From assembly GCA_029817715.1 (NCBI GenBank), contig JARUPY010000538.1, positions 8,990,001-9,054,000 on the forward strand: a DNA stretch of 64,000 nucleotides, given 5' to 3'. The position numbers were made by a program, and so were the translations under genes. The stretch comes from Melastoma dodecandrum. Lineage: Eukaryota > Streptophyta > Magnoliopsida > Myrtales > Melastomataceae. Positions 22,546-31,654 of the stretch are shown piece after piece. Positions within the stretch are counted from its first letter, which is position 1. Each line of letters starts with the position of its first letter. Under the pieces are notes generated by a model. It was not told where the DNA came from. It ran no database searches and was given only the letters and a program-made list of their open reading frames with translations.

Positions 22546-22890
22546 TTAAGAAAGGCATGTCTCTAGCAAAGGATGTGCAAGGATCTCTTTAATGACGAAT
22601 CTTTGTTCGCCAATAAAGACAGGCACATTATTAGCCCAATGGCTAACAATTATTGTCATTGCATCGACATTAACCATATGCATGGGTCTTTGCAGTGGTT
22701 CCCACCACTCATATGGTAAGGCATTGATTTTAGCACAACTTATGTTACACCCAATGTCTATCAAAGTATCCAATGAATTATCATAGTATCTAGGGAACTT
22801 GAATGTTAGAGTGACATAAGTGCTCAATTTTTCATCCTTCACACTAAACGATGTGTGTCTGGGTACTTCCTGGGATGGTTTTATCATCCT
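22546..22890 (-). pseudogene. Retropepsin-like domain resembling plant pararetrovirus protease
   Basis: A 113-codon stretch with TLIDIGCNISCAKINALPY, followed by VDAMTIIVSHWANNV and VPVFIGEQRFVI. The Asp-x-Gly box, the hydrophobic spacing and the following beta-strand pattern are those of a retropepsin half. The arrangement looks more like Caulimoviridae-type endogenous viral sequence than like Copia or Gypsy protease. The usual Asp-Thr/Ser-Gly-Ala is Asp-Ile-Gly-Cys here, so it is probably inactive. Profile comparison would be needed to settle the family. Confidence 0.5.
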
Positions 22891-23298
22891 CCGGATTTCG
22901 TCTATCGAAATAGACCTCTTCTTTGTTATTTGCTAAATAACCTCACAAAATTCAGAAATCTTCACGAAGAGTTATCTCGCTAAGTAACTCTCATCATTCT
23001 TATTGAAACCTTTCTTGGTTGGTCAATTGGGTCTTCATAGACTGGTAGCTATACATGTCTATACCCTACGATCATTCGCGCGTGTTGAGACGGGTATCTG
23101 GAATTAACAGACCTTCGAGACATTTCCTCTACTAGCGGTGGTGCATATGCTTCTGCTGGGCGAGACACTATTATGTCATCTCCCAAAATTAGGGTAATCT
23201 GATTACCACTTGTCGGATATTCGCCGCACTAAAAGGTATAAAACTACTACCAGGTTCAATCATAACCCAACTCCTCGGCCAGGTTAATTCAAAAAGGT

Positions 23299-23725
23299 TT
23301 ACCTCACGCCTATAAAATTTTCGGTAGTTATTATGACCTTCCTCAAACAATTCAATAAGCCTTGAATATTCCTCACACCAGAACTAGCATTATTCACCAA
23401 ACGGTAAATCACCCTAGTGTGATATGCCAAAAATTGGGCATGGTGATTCATCCTACCCATATTCATTGATTTTATCCTTGAGGTTAATGAATTCACCAAA
23501 CATTGATCGTTCAGGGCCAGCAAGAAGTTTGGATGAACCTGGAACCATACATAACCATGTGCAAGATTGACATATACTCTTGATATCAACCGATCTTTGA
23601 ATTCTCTCCATCTTTGACCTAGCTGCTACCACAAGACTATCCGCTGAAAGGTGGAATAGCGGGACTAATCCTACCCGGATCAACCCAATGTGTACGTAAT
23701 TATACACACGTCTCATACATTGCAT
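23299..23725 (-). pseudogene. Movement-protein-like remnant of an endogenous pararetrovirus
   Basis: Two overlapping frames (23453-23725, then 23299-23589) give a broken domain: NYVHIGLIRVGLVPLFHLSA, then ISRVYVNLAHGYVWFQVHP, NFLLALND and NSLTSRIKSMNMG. The His-Ile-Gly block followed by the YVWFQVHPNF and LTSRIK blocks resembles the 30K-type movement protein of Caulimoviridae. The domain crosses a frameshift and has stops on both sides, so no protein is expected. It shares strand and order with the protease-like block downstream. Confidence 0.6.
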
Positions 23726-24189
23726 GTTTCCCCTAATTCGTTGCGTGTTTAATAATGGGATATCTAGAATCTCAAGTTTCGTACTCGTAACTTGAGTCGT
23801 TGCCTCACACTGTGAGATGTCTATATCGATATGAAGTTAAATCTAGAGACATTGTTGACTTCTTTCACGTTAGTGTTTGGCAAGCGCCATTTCAGAATTG
23901 ACTGGGATAGATCTTCGTAGTGGTTGGTCTAGTACATGATTTGTTGCTTCCACAGGAACCAACTCATCACTATCTCCGTTTTGCTCTACTCTCATCGTGA
24001 ATAGATGCGTAGTCTAGAGATCAGAATCATCTTCAAAGTTCGTATCATAATTTGACATAACCTCATAAATTAATTATACTTCCGAGTCTAAGTCGGAAAT
24101 GTCCTGCTCATCTACTGGTTCATAAGTAATGACTTCCTCCTCATAACTCATGTCATCTAGAAAAACCATTTGGAGTCTTTTTCTCCTTT

Positions 24190-24760
24190 GATTCTTCTAA
24201 GAACAATATCCGCCTTGTGAGCTTTAGACCCACAAAACTCGCAGTAATTGCAACTGCTCAATGGTATCCCTTTCGGATATGTGCTTCTCGCAATCAATAT
24301 CCAGAAAAGCACGACGAATAATATTAGGCTTTAAGAAATTATCCCTTGGAACGGTTTATTCTATGGGGATAGTCTCGCTTGTAAATCTCCCTTTCCATAG
24401 TTACCAGTTCAATGAATGTCTTGTTATTTAAATAAACTGGAGTTTCTTCTACCAGACCCTAGGCTTTCCTCAGGTCTTTGCCAACTCCGTACTTTGGGAG
24501 CACCTCTTTTTGTGAGCTTTAGATTTGCACCTCGTTTCTTGGGTCTAAAATGTAAGGAGCAACTAACTTCTTGTACATTTCTTCTCCACTCTTACCATGA
24601 ACCTGTTTGGAATTTCTTCCTTTATGTTTTAATTTCTTGACTGGCATTTCCGAAGTACTTTATAATCTTGAAGTAGCTTGTTTCTTAGGCTTTTTTAAAC
24701 TTCTTTCATTCTCAATAGAGTCTAACATCTTGTCAAGTACAGCGCTTACTTTCTCAGCAA
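24190..24760 (-). pseudogene. Coiled-coil and zinc-knuckle-like remnant upstream of the movement-like domain
   Basis: On the minus strand, a Glu/Lys-rich probable coiled coil (KIENLEGRNHLAEKVSAVL, about 24785-24725) is followed by basic segments and then CEFCGSKAHKADIV (about 24250-24205), a CX2CX4HX4C knuckle with its last Cys changed to Val. Stops interrupt the frame at several places. It may be the nucleic-acid-binding part of the same decayed element as the movement-like and protease-like blocks. A knuckle upstream of the movement domain is not the common caulimovirid order. Confidence 0.4.
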
Positions 24761-24799
24761 GGTGATTTCGGCCCTCAAGATTTTCAATTCTCCCATAAA

Positions 24800-25680
24800 T
24801 AATTAAATGGGTTAAAAGATCATTTATTTTCTACTAATTACATAGGGAGCAATTGTACACATGGAGTTCCAGAAGAATTTTCGGAATATTTTCCTTCTCC
24901 TCACATTTCAGGGACCTAATTGAACGATTTTCAAAACTTGAGAATTTGATTGAAAGAAATGAAAAAGACAAAATGGGGAAAGCACGGTAAAAGGGGAATA
25001 TTAAAACTTTAACCAAAAAAACGAAATAGCTTCTTTCCATACGGTAAATTGGAACTATTCTCGTTTTTCTTGTGGGTCTGCTTGGCAATTTATACCATTA
25101 CATGCTTTAAAAATTTTTATAAATAACTTCAATAAGTAATGACCGCCATGTATATCCGATTTATTAATTCTAGTGCTCGTCAAACGACTGTTGGACTACT
25201 CACACCTCACAAACACACGCCGATCGCCGCCCTCCCCAGTTCTTCGACCACCGCTACCCAAAGCCGGAGACGCGAACCTCTTCCTACTCTATTTAGGAAG
25301 TCTTACGAATTTCGGCGAGGAAGGGAAAGGTAGTAATATCCACTACGTCGGTGATTTGATGTGTATAGACGACTTATTAGGGTTTCGGATAACGAACTTG
25401 GCTTTCTGCGTGATTGAGTGTTCGTGTCGCCTGTCTTGCTGATTGATTTCGTTCTGAGGATTGGGGTGTGGATTGAGTTGTTGACGATTTATAACTATGT
25501 GAACTAAAATTTCGCGTGGAAATATTAGCGTATAAATTATGGTATGAAAAATGTAGCGGGTTCTGTGTCAAGTGACGGATGTTGTACGTGATTCCTTTGA
25601 TTCGATCCGCGAAGAATAATGGCTATGAATGGTGATCCAGAGCTCTGGCATAATTATAGAAGAACTTCGGGATGGAATAT
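24800..25680. other. Interval without a supported gene
   Basis: AT-rich to about 25180, then a short C-rich patch (25200-25290) that looks like a leader or promoter-proximal region, then AT-rich again. No frame with recognisable motifs. Confidence 0.45.
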
Positions 25681-25880
25681 TGATGAAGTCGTCGGGGCAT
25701 ATGGGCGTGATCCGGCAGAGCTTCGATAGCTTGATGAAGTCATCGGGGCCTTTGGATATGATCCGGTAGAGCTTCGATAGCTTGATGAAGTCAATGGGGC
25801 CTTTGGGCGGGATCTGGCAGAGCTTCGATAGCTTGATGAAGTCACCAGGGCCTTTGGGCATTATCCGACAGAGCTTCGGG
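25681..25880. repeat. 51 bp minisatellite, about four copies
   Basis: The word TGATGAAGTC starts at 25681, 25732, 25783 and 25834, an exact 51 bp period. The unit contains GGGGCCTTTGGGC and CAGAGCTTCGATAGCT. The period is divisible by three, so both strands show artificial repetitive ORFs. Confidence 0.9.
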
Positions 25881-26147
25881 CCGCGTTGCAAAAGAGCACC
25901 GGGGCGATGGACGTCGACAGAGCTTCGGCGAGCGGGAGGCGGCAAGAATCATTAAGAGCTCCAATACTCTTCTCTCCACCTATGTGTGTAATGTGTGTTG
26001 TTGTTGACAGAGGGATATAGCCGTCGTCGAAGAATATAATATACAAGAATATCACTCGGGAAGAATATTATTGTGTGTAGAGTATGACTGCTAGGAAAAT
26101 ATAACTCCTAGGAGAATATACCACCGCAAGAATATCGTCGTCCCGCT

Positions 26148-26570
26148 GTGGGGCCTTCATAGATAAACTCACCAGAGGGGCCTTTGGAGATAAACCCGCA
26201 ACAGGGGCCTTCGCAAATAAACCCGCTATAAGGCCTTTGGAAATATATCGACGAGAGGGGCCTTCGGGGGTAAACCCGTGAGAGGGGCCTTCGGAGATAA
26301 ACCCGCAAGAGAGGCCTTCCGAGATAAACCCGCTAGTGGGGCATTCGCCGCCGCGACACCCGCCGAGGGGCCTTCGCCGCACCACCCACACAGTGCCTTC
26401 AGAGAACCCGCTAAAGGTGCCTTCGCTACCACGCCACCCGCCGTGGGGCCTTCGGAGAACCCATTAGTAGGGCCTTCTCCGCCGCAGCAGCCGCAAAGGG
26501 GCCTTCGCCACGCCGTACTACCCGCAGAAGGGTCTTCGCCGCACCGTACCACTCGTAGAGGGGTCTTAAA
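26148..26570. repeat. 27 bp minisatellite, about sixteen copies
   Basis: GGGGCCTTC boxes recur at 27 bp intervals from 26151 to about 26342 with the unit GAGGGGCCTTCGGAGATAAACCCGC, after which unit length alternates around 24-31 bp to 26570. It shares the GGGGCCTT core with the 51 bp array 270 bp away, so the two probably have a common origin. Confidence 0.9.
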
Positions 26571-26670
26571 AAAAGAACTAGAATCTCTTTATAACCCAAT
26601 GGGGTTTAAGACAATATAAGAGAAGAGAAGATTTGTGTGTGTGAGAGTGTCCAAATGGCTTGTGGATGCC

Positions 26671-26680
26671 TCTATTTATA
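26671..26680 (-). promoter_or_regulatory. TATA-box-like site, minus strand
   Basis: TATAAATAGA on the minus strand, about 100 bp before the 27 bp array. With a TGTAAACATT start at 26910 (minus strand) this could be the promoter of a minus-strand LTR containing both minisatellites, but I found no partner LTR or target duplication. Confidence 0.4.
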
Positions 26681-27152
26681 CGGGTCCATGGTCAATCTTT
26701 AATAGGCAACTCGTCGCCACACATTAGATAACATCCCTTTGGACCGGGCTATTGGTCAGGCTAGAAGTTGGGCTTGGTTTGGCTTGTTTGGATGGGCTTG
26801 TGGCATCATTTTCATGGATTTGATTTTATGGACCGTTTACAATCCATACGAATTGGATATTAGGCTCGATATGTAGCCCATATTATGATGATAAAATTTT
26901 AATGTTTACAATAACAAAACCACGGGCGTTTTTTAGTGTCCTTGGTTGTCTCGTTCTTTGGTGCCACTGCCGATTTTCCCAGCCAGTGTTGTTTCTTACT
27001 GTGTTTGTGATTCAATTGGGTGACAGTATTAGTGAAATCGAATGGCTTGATATATGTGAACAATATTGTCCTCAGAGTCATTGCTTCTTGATGTCTGATT
27101 GTTGATATAGCGCCTTTTGATCTGTCACGTTAGGGAAGCAGTGGTGAGGCAG
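26681..27152. other. Spacer before the Tat LTR
   Basis: AT-rich, no coding content seen. A possible LTR edge (TTTACA at 26905-26910) is discussed with the minus-strand TATA box. Confidence 0.4.
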
Positions 27153-28134
27153 TGTTGACATGATAAGTTATCTTGGGCATATTCTCTGACGGGGTAAAGC
27201 CCACGAGAGGAATATAAGGGATGAGAAAAGGTGTGGTGCTCATGCCAAGTCTACAGCCCACGTCTGCGCAGGTCACACGTCTTAAGAGGACGGTTTGCTG
27301 ACTCCGAGATCCACGGAAGGTAGTTTAGATTGGGAGGATCTTTAGAGAATGTGACAGACATCCTGGACTCATAAGATCGAATATAAAAGGAAGGAGATCT
27401 TCCCAAAGAAAGATACGATCAATCAGCTAAAGAGAAGCCTTGCATTGCTTGTCACCCCGTAGTTATTAGGATTCCCCGACCAGGGCGAAACTCGTGAGGT
27501 TTCATTGGTCTTCACCTCCACCACCAGAGTGATGTAGCTCTGATAGCCAATCTCCGCCAGCATTCCACCGCCAGGACGAGCCACCGTAGTCCCGGCAAAT
27601 AATTCCGCCTTCGTTTTCGTCACCAGCATGAGCAACCATAGCCTTGGTATCCACATCCGCTACCACTTTCGGTCACACTCCGTCCTCCAAGCCCCAACAA
27701 ACAGTTTTCACCACCCAGGATCGCAAGTCTACAGCCCCCCGTCATCAAGTCTGCGACGTCCCGTCTAAATTCATAAGTCCACAGCGCCCTGTCATCAAGT
27801 CTACGACGTCACCATCGTCCAATTTCGCAAGCTTGCGGTGTCCAGCAGCATGTCTACGACACTACTACCATCCAGATACACCAGCCTGTAGTGCCCAGCT
27901 GCAAGTCTACGACACTACCGCCCAACTTCACAAGTCTGCAGCGCCCAGCAGCGAGTCTAAAATGTCGCAGCATCGTCCTTACTTTATTTTTCATGGCCGT
28001 AAGCATTTTATTCTTATTATAAGACTTCATTAATTTAATTCAATCCATTTCTTTTACTTACTGGCGACCACATCTAAAGACCCTGTGAGTATTATTGCCA
28101 AATATTTCCGACGTGATCCGTTTCGACGGGAACA
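27153..28134 (+). repeat. 5' LTR of a Tat-like Gypsy element
   Basis: Begins TGTTGACATGATAAG and ends GGGAACA, giving TGTT...AACA ends, six bases before a primer-site-like sequence. A diverged inverted copy lies at 49661-50501: both share the AAGCCCA..GGAATATAAGGGAT block, the TATA region and the GTGATCCGTTTCGAC end. TATAAAA at 27382-27388 is the likely promoter. The middle carries repeated AAGTCTACAGC/AAGTCTACGAC phrases. Confidence 0.75.
27382..27388 (+). promoter_or_regulatory. TATA box of the Tat-like LTR
   Basis: TATAAAA; the inverted LTR copy has ATATATAAGG at the same place (about 50252-50262, minus strand). Confidence 0.65.
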
Positions 28135-28140
28135 CGTTTT

Positions 28141-28158
28141 TGGCGACCACAGTGGGAG
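28141..28158 (+). promoter_or_regulatory. Primer-binding-site-like sequence
   Basis: TGGCGACCACAGTGGGAG lies six bases after the LTR end, a position and form common in Tat-like elements. The tRNA cannot be named confidently. Confidence 0.6.
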
Positions 28159-28181
28159 AACGAGAAAGTTTAAAGTCCACG

Positions 28182-28461
28182 GATGGCAAAAAGTACTAGG
28201 AGTGGAGCTAATCGTGACCCTTCACCTCCATTAGATGGAGATGGTCAGTTTATAGCAGGAGACGTAAATGTCGAGACCGCGACTCTATGAAGCTAAGAAA
28301 CAGCAAATCAACCCGATTCCAGGGTACATACCCCTTCTGAGTTCATATCCAGGCTTGAGTTCCATAAAGAGTTCAATGAAGAACCTGGTAGACAGACATA
28401 TCACAGGATTACAAGATAATACAACTCATATTCTGGAGCAACTCAGCGCTTTAAATAGGCC
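28182..28461 (+). pseudogene. Tat-like gag, first segment
   Basis: Starts MAKSTRSGANRDPSPPLDGD at 28182, the basic/proline-rich leader typical of this gag, but reaches a stop within 40 codons. It is cut at 28461 by a solo LTR and resumes at about 29880. Confidence 0.6.
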
Positions 28462-29874
28462 TGATAACTCTATGAAAGTAGAGTTATGTGGTACTCTTAA
28501 TGGGGCTTTACATGGCTAGTTAGACGAGTTTATGTTACAGTTTTATAGGTTTTTATCGTATTTTTACTTCAGTTTAGTTTTAAGTTAGCTTTTCTTATTT
28601 TATTAAATCTTGAGCTTATTTTAAGAGTAATTGGAAACTAGTTGATGCATCTTTTTTTTTTTTTTGATTTGATGTAGGTAAATGAAGAGAATCAGAAGTT
28701 GGGCAAGTGAAAAGTGGACGAAATTTGATAAAGTGTTGAAAAGTTACAGAAGGCCGAAGGACGCGACCGTGTGAAATCAATAGACCATAGATAGCAGAAA
28801 GACGCGTCCTTCAATCTCAAGGACGCAACCTTCGACAATCTGCACAAGATCTCGCCAAATCACTAGATTCCTTCATTATTACGATTTGAAGAGAGAGAAG
28901 GCATTAATTAGTTACTTTTTTTTATTATTCTTAGGTTATTTTGTTATTTATTTATTTTCTTAAGTTCTTTTTAGAATCTTTGAAAATATTAGGAAATCTT
29001 TTAAGGGAACAATATCTTCTTTAGGATAGCCTTAGGAGAAGGGGTAGTTTTTCATTGGTTTTAGTTTTTTTAGACTTTTGCTCTAAGGAGAAGGGGGAGG
29101 AGCCAACTAGGGTTCGAGAGAAGATTCGGACGAGGCGACTACCAACCAGATCGGGAGATTGGGAGGGCGTTCCTTATCTATTTTCCTTGATTTTTATGTT
29201 GATGCTATTTTCTTCTTAACTTTGGATGTTTTCTTATTTTAGTATGAACTAATTTTCTTATCTAGGGTGCTAAATTTGCGAGACTTGTCAAGGTGATTCT
29301 GAACGTGATTTATATTATTTTAAAGTCTGGTGTTCTTTGATGTGCTTGCGTTTTTATTTTTCTGAAATACGATTGGCGTCAGTTTCTGAAATAACTCGAA
29401 TTACCTTAGCATCGGGAGGTGTAAGACTAATTCGAGAGGAAAATCGAAGAACAGCTTAATAGAAACTGGATTGACTATTAGGAGTAGATTAATAATGACC
29501 GTAGATAGGGATATCACGATTAATGTTAAATGAATAGAATGCTAGGAGTTAATTGAATATAGATCGCAGGGATACGTCTAATATATAGGAGAGCATGATT
29601 TAAATCCTCGAACAGCTTTATCTAAACGTTCAATTGATCCACGATAAGTTAAGTAAATTTAATTGCCCTAGGCTTTCTTATTGATATTTTCTCATTATCC
29701 TTGCTGATTTTATTTTCGTAATTTTCGTTTAATTCGTCATTTATTCTATTAGTCTAGATAATATGTAGTGGTTTAATTGGTATTCATGAATAATTACTCC
29801 TCATGGGAACGATATCTTAAGTGCTATAATCGATTCGTGTGTATACTTGCGCACAACACATTTTTAGCAGGACA
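28462..29874 (+). repeat. Solo LTR related to the Athila-like LTR
   Basis: Starts TGATAACTCTATGAAAGTAG, clearly related to the Athila-like LTR start at 30052 but much diverged. It contains the same ACGCGTCC paired motif (28761-28830), and the ends of both LTR types share GGGAACGA (about 29806). The right border is set at GGACA because the next five bases (TGGCC) match the five before the left border (AGGCC) at four places. A border at 29858 is an alternative. No internal region is present. Confidence 0.72.
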
Positions 29875-29879
29875 TGGCC

Positions 29880-30046
29880 AATCGCCACCGCAAAGCCAAC
29901 CGCCCCCGTAGACAGGGAGAATTCTTTTATGAGAGATGCTCGACGCGCAGAGAGGCGCAATGTATCGTTCCAAGAGGATGAGCCCTGGAGAAGTGCTAAT
30001 CAGCACGCTACAAAGGCTGGCAATTGGGACAGGATGTCCCCCTCGA
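29880..30046 (+). pseudogene. Tat-like gag, second segment
   Basis: A short Arg/Ala-rich stretch (RENSFMRDARRAERRNVSFQ) that resumes the gag leader after the solo LTR and ends where the Athila-like element begins. Confidence 0.5.
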
Positions 30047-30051
30047 GGCCT
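30047..30051. other. Target site duplication GGCCT, left copy
   Basis: Repeated exactly at 40107-40111 after the right LTR. Confidence 0.92.
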
Positions 30052-31524
30052 TGATAACTCAGTGAAAGTAGGGTTATTTCGTATCCTTAACGAGGCTTTA
30101 TGTGGTTAGTCGGACGAGTATTGATAGGGATTTGGTAGGATTTGAGTCATTTTTTTAGTTTAGTTTTATTTTAAGTCGATCTTTGTTATTTTCTTAGTTT
30201 TTGTTTCTATTTCGTCTCGAGTCGGTTTTCTTGTTGATGCCTCTTGGTTGGTCATGTGTTAATGCAGGAAAATGAAGGAGATTTTGAAGCTCGGACGAAG
30301 AAAAGCGAAGAGGAGCGAACAATGGACAGAGAGCTGAGGGACGCGTCCTTCAGATCTTAGGGACGCGTCCCTGGAGGTTCTGTAGCCGACGAAGCTTTCT
30401 TGCGAGTTTTGAAGGCTAACCGCTTGAGGAGTCTTCAAGTCTTCCTAAGACTGCATTATGGAGATATAGAGGATCAACTAGTTATTTAGTTGGTAGTTTT
30501 AGATTTTATTTTATTCTCCCTAGAAATATTGCATAGATTTGGAGAATCTTAGGAAATATTTTCTAGGGGATCTATATATCCTAGTTCTAGAGGTAACTCT
30601 AGGACACTTTTCCTTTTGGCAATTAGAGTCTTTTCTTTTGGTGAAGAACGGAGGAGACATTCGACTCGGAGACGGCTAGGGTTGAAGTAGAGATCAAGAC
30701 TAGGCGACTACTTCTCGGATCGGAGGATTCGAGAGGGCGTTTTTCTTTTATTGCCCCTCTTTGATTATTATGTCGCTCTCCTTTTCTTTTGAATTTGAGT
30801 TGAATTTCTTTTACGTTATGAACTAATTTCGTTTTCTAGGACTTCAATGGAACCTAGCGATTTTATCTAACGAGTGAATTCCTTTCTCCGTGTTATGCAA
30901 ATTCGTGTGGTTACTTATTCATATCTTGTTCTTAATGCGGTTGATTGACTGGCCACCAATGAATTTCATGTGAAGACCTATTCGGGCTTGGAAAAGTTGT
31001 TTAGGTTAAGCCGTGGATTGAATAGCCTAAGTTAGCGTCTCGTTGGAAAACGGAACTAATTAGCGAGAAGGATAGGAATATACCGGATTGCCTTAGGTAG
31101 CCATTTAGGGTTGTTGCATAATGGGTTCCCACTAGTTAATTGCCTAGGAATAGAGTGATTAGCTCGATACAGGGAATACGTCTTTAGAGCACTCGCGAGA
31201 GGCGTAAAGAGATATACGAACCCTAGGTTAGTAACTTAAGAATTTGATAACTGGAAAAAGGAAGGAACGAGTTAGATAATTCGTTAGGGGAAATTGATAG
31301 TCCTAGGCTTTTATTAATTGATTTAATCATCGTTATTTGCACTTTCTTTTTCAGTTTTATTCTCAATTCAATCTTGTTTGACTTGACCTCGAAATTGTTA
31401 AACGTGCGATCGTTAGGAATTTTTCTCTGTTGATTCTCTGTGGGAACGACCTCTACTTACCCTATCTACAAGTTAGTTAGGTTTGCTAGAGTATTTAATT
31501 TGCCGCCTTCGACAAGCGTGATCA
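30052..31524 (+). repeat. 5' LTR of the Athila-like element
   Basis: Starts TGATAACTCAGTGAAAGTAG and ends GCGTGATCA. Contains a paired ACGCGTCC unit at 30341-30370. Confidence 0.95.
30337..30388. repeat. Paired ACGCGTCC unit in the 5' LTR
   Basis: AGGGACGCGTCCTT followed 22 bp later by AGGGACGCGTCCCT and then GGAGGTTCTGT. The same unit recurs at 38914, 33167, 33230, 37257, 37320 and, diverged, at 28757-28840. Confidence 0.9.
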
Positions 31525-31529
31525 AATTT

Positions 31530-31547
31530 TGGCGCCGCTGCCGGGGA
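31530..31547 (+). promoter_or_regulatory. Primer binding site, tRNA-Asp type
   Basis: TGGCGCCGCTGCCGGGGA, five bases after the 5' LTR. Athila-type elements use a near-identical site complementary to tRNA-Asp. Confidence 0.85.
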
Positions 31548-31654
31548 ATCAATTTGGAGAAATTTATTTTCTACTGTCATCACGTTTATCTATTTGACGT
31601 TCAAGTTGTTTAATTTTCTCACTTATTTCTTTTGATATTTTTAACATTAGGTGC

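Noticed and set aside
25681..26570. Regular repeats that could suggest a CRISPR array
   Set aside because: The units are directly adjacent tandem copies without unique spacers, and the context is plant nuclear DNA.
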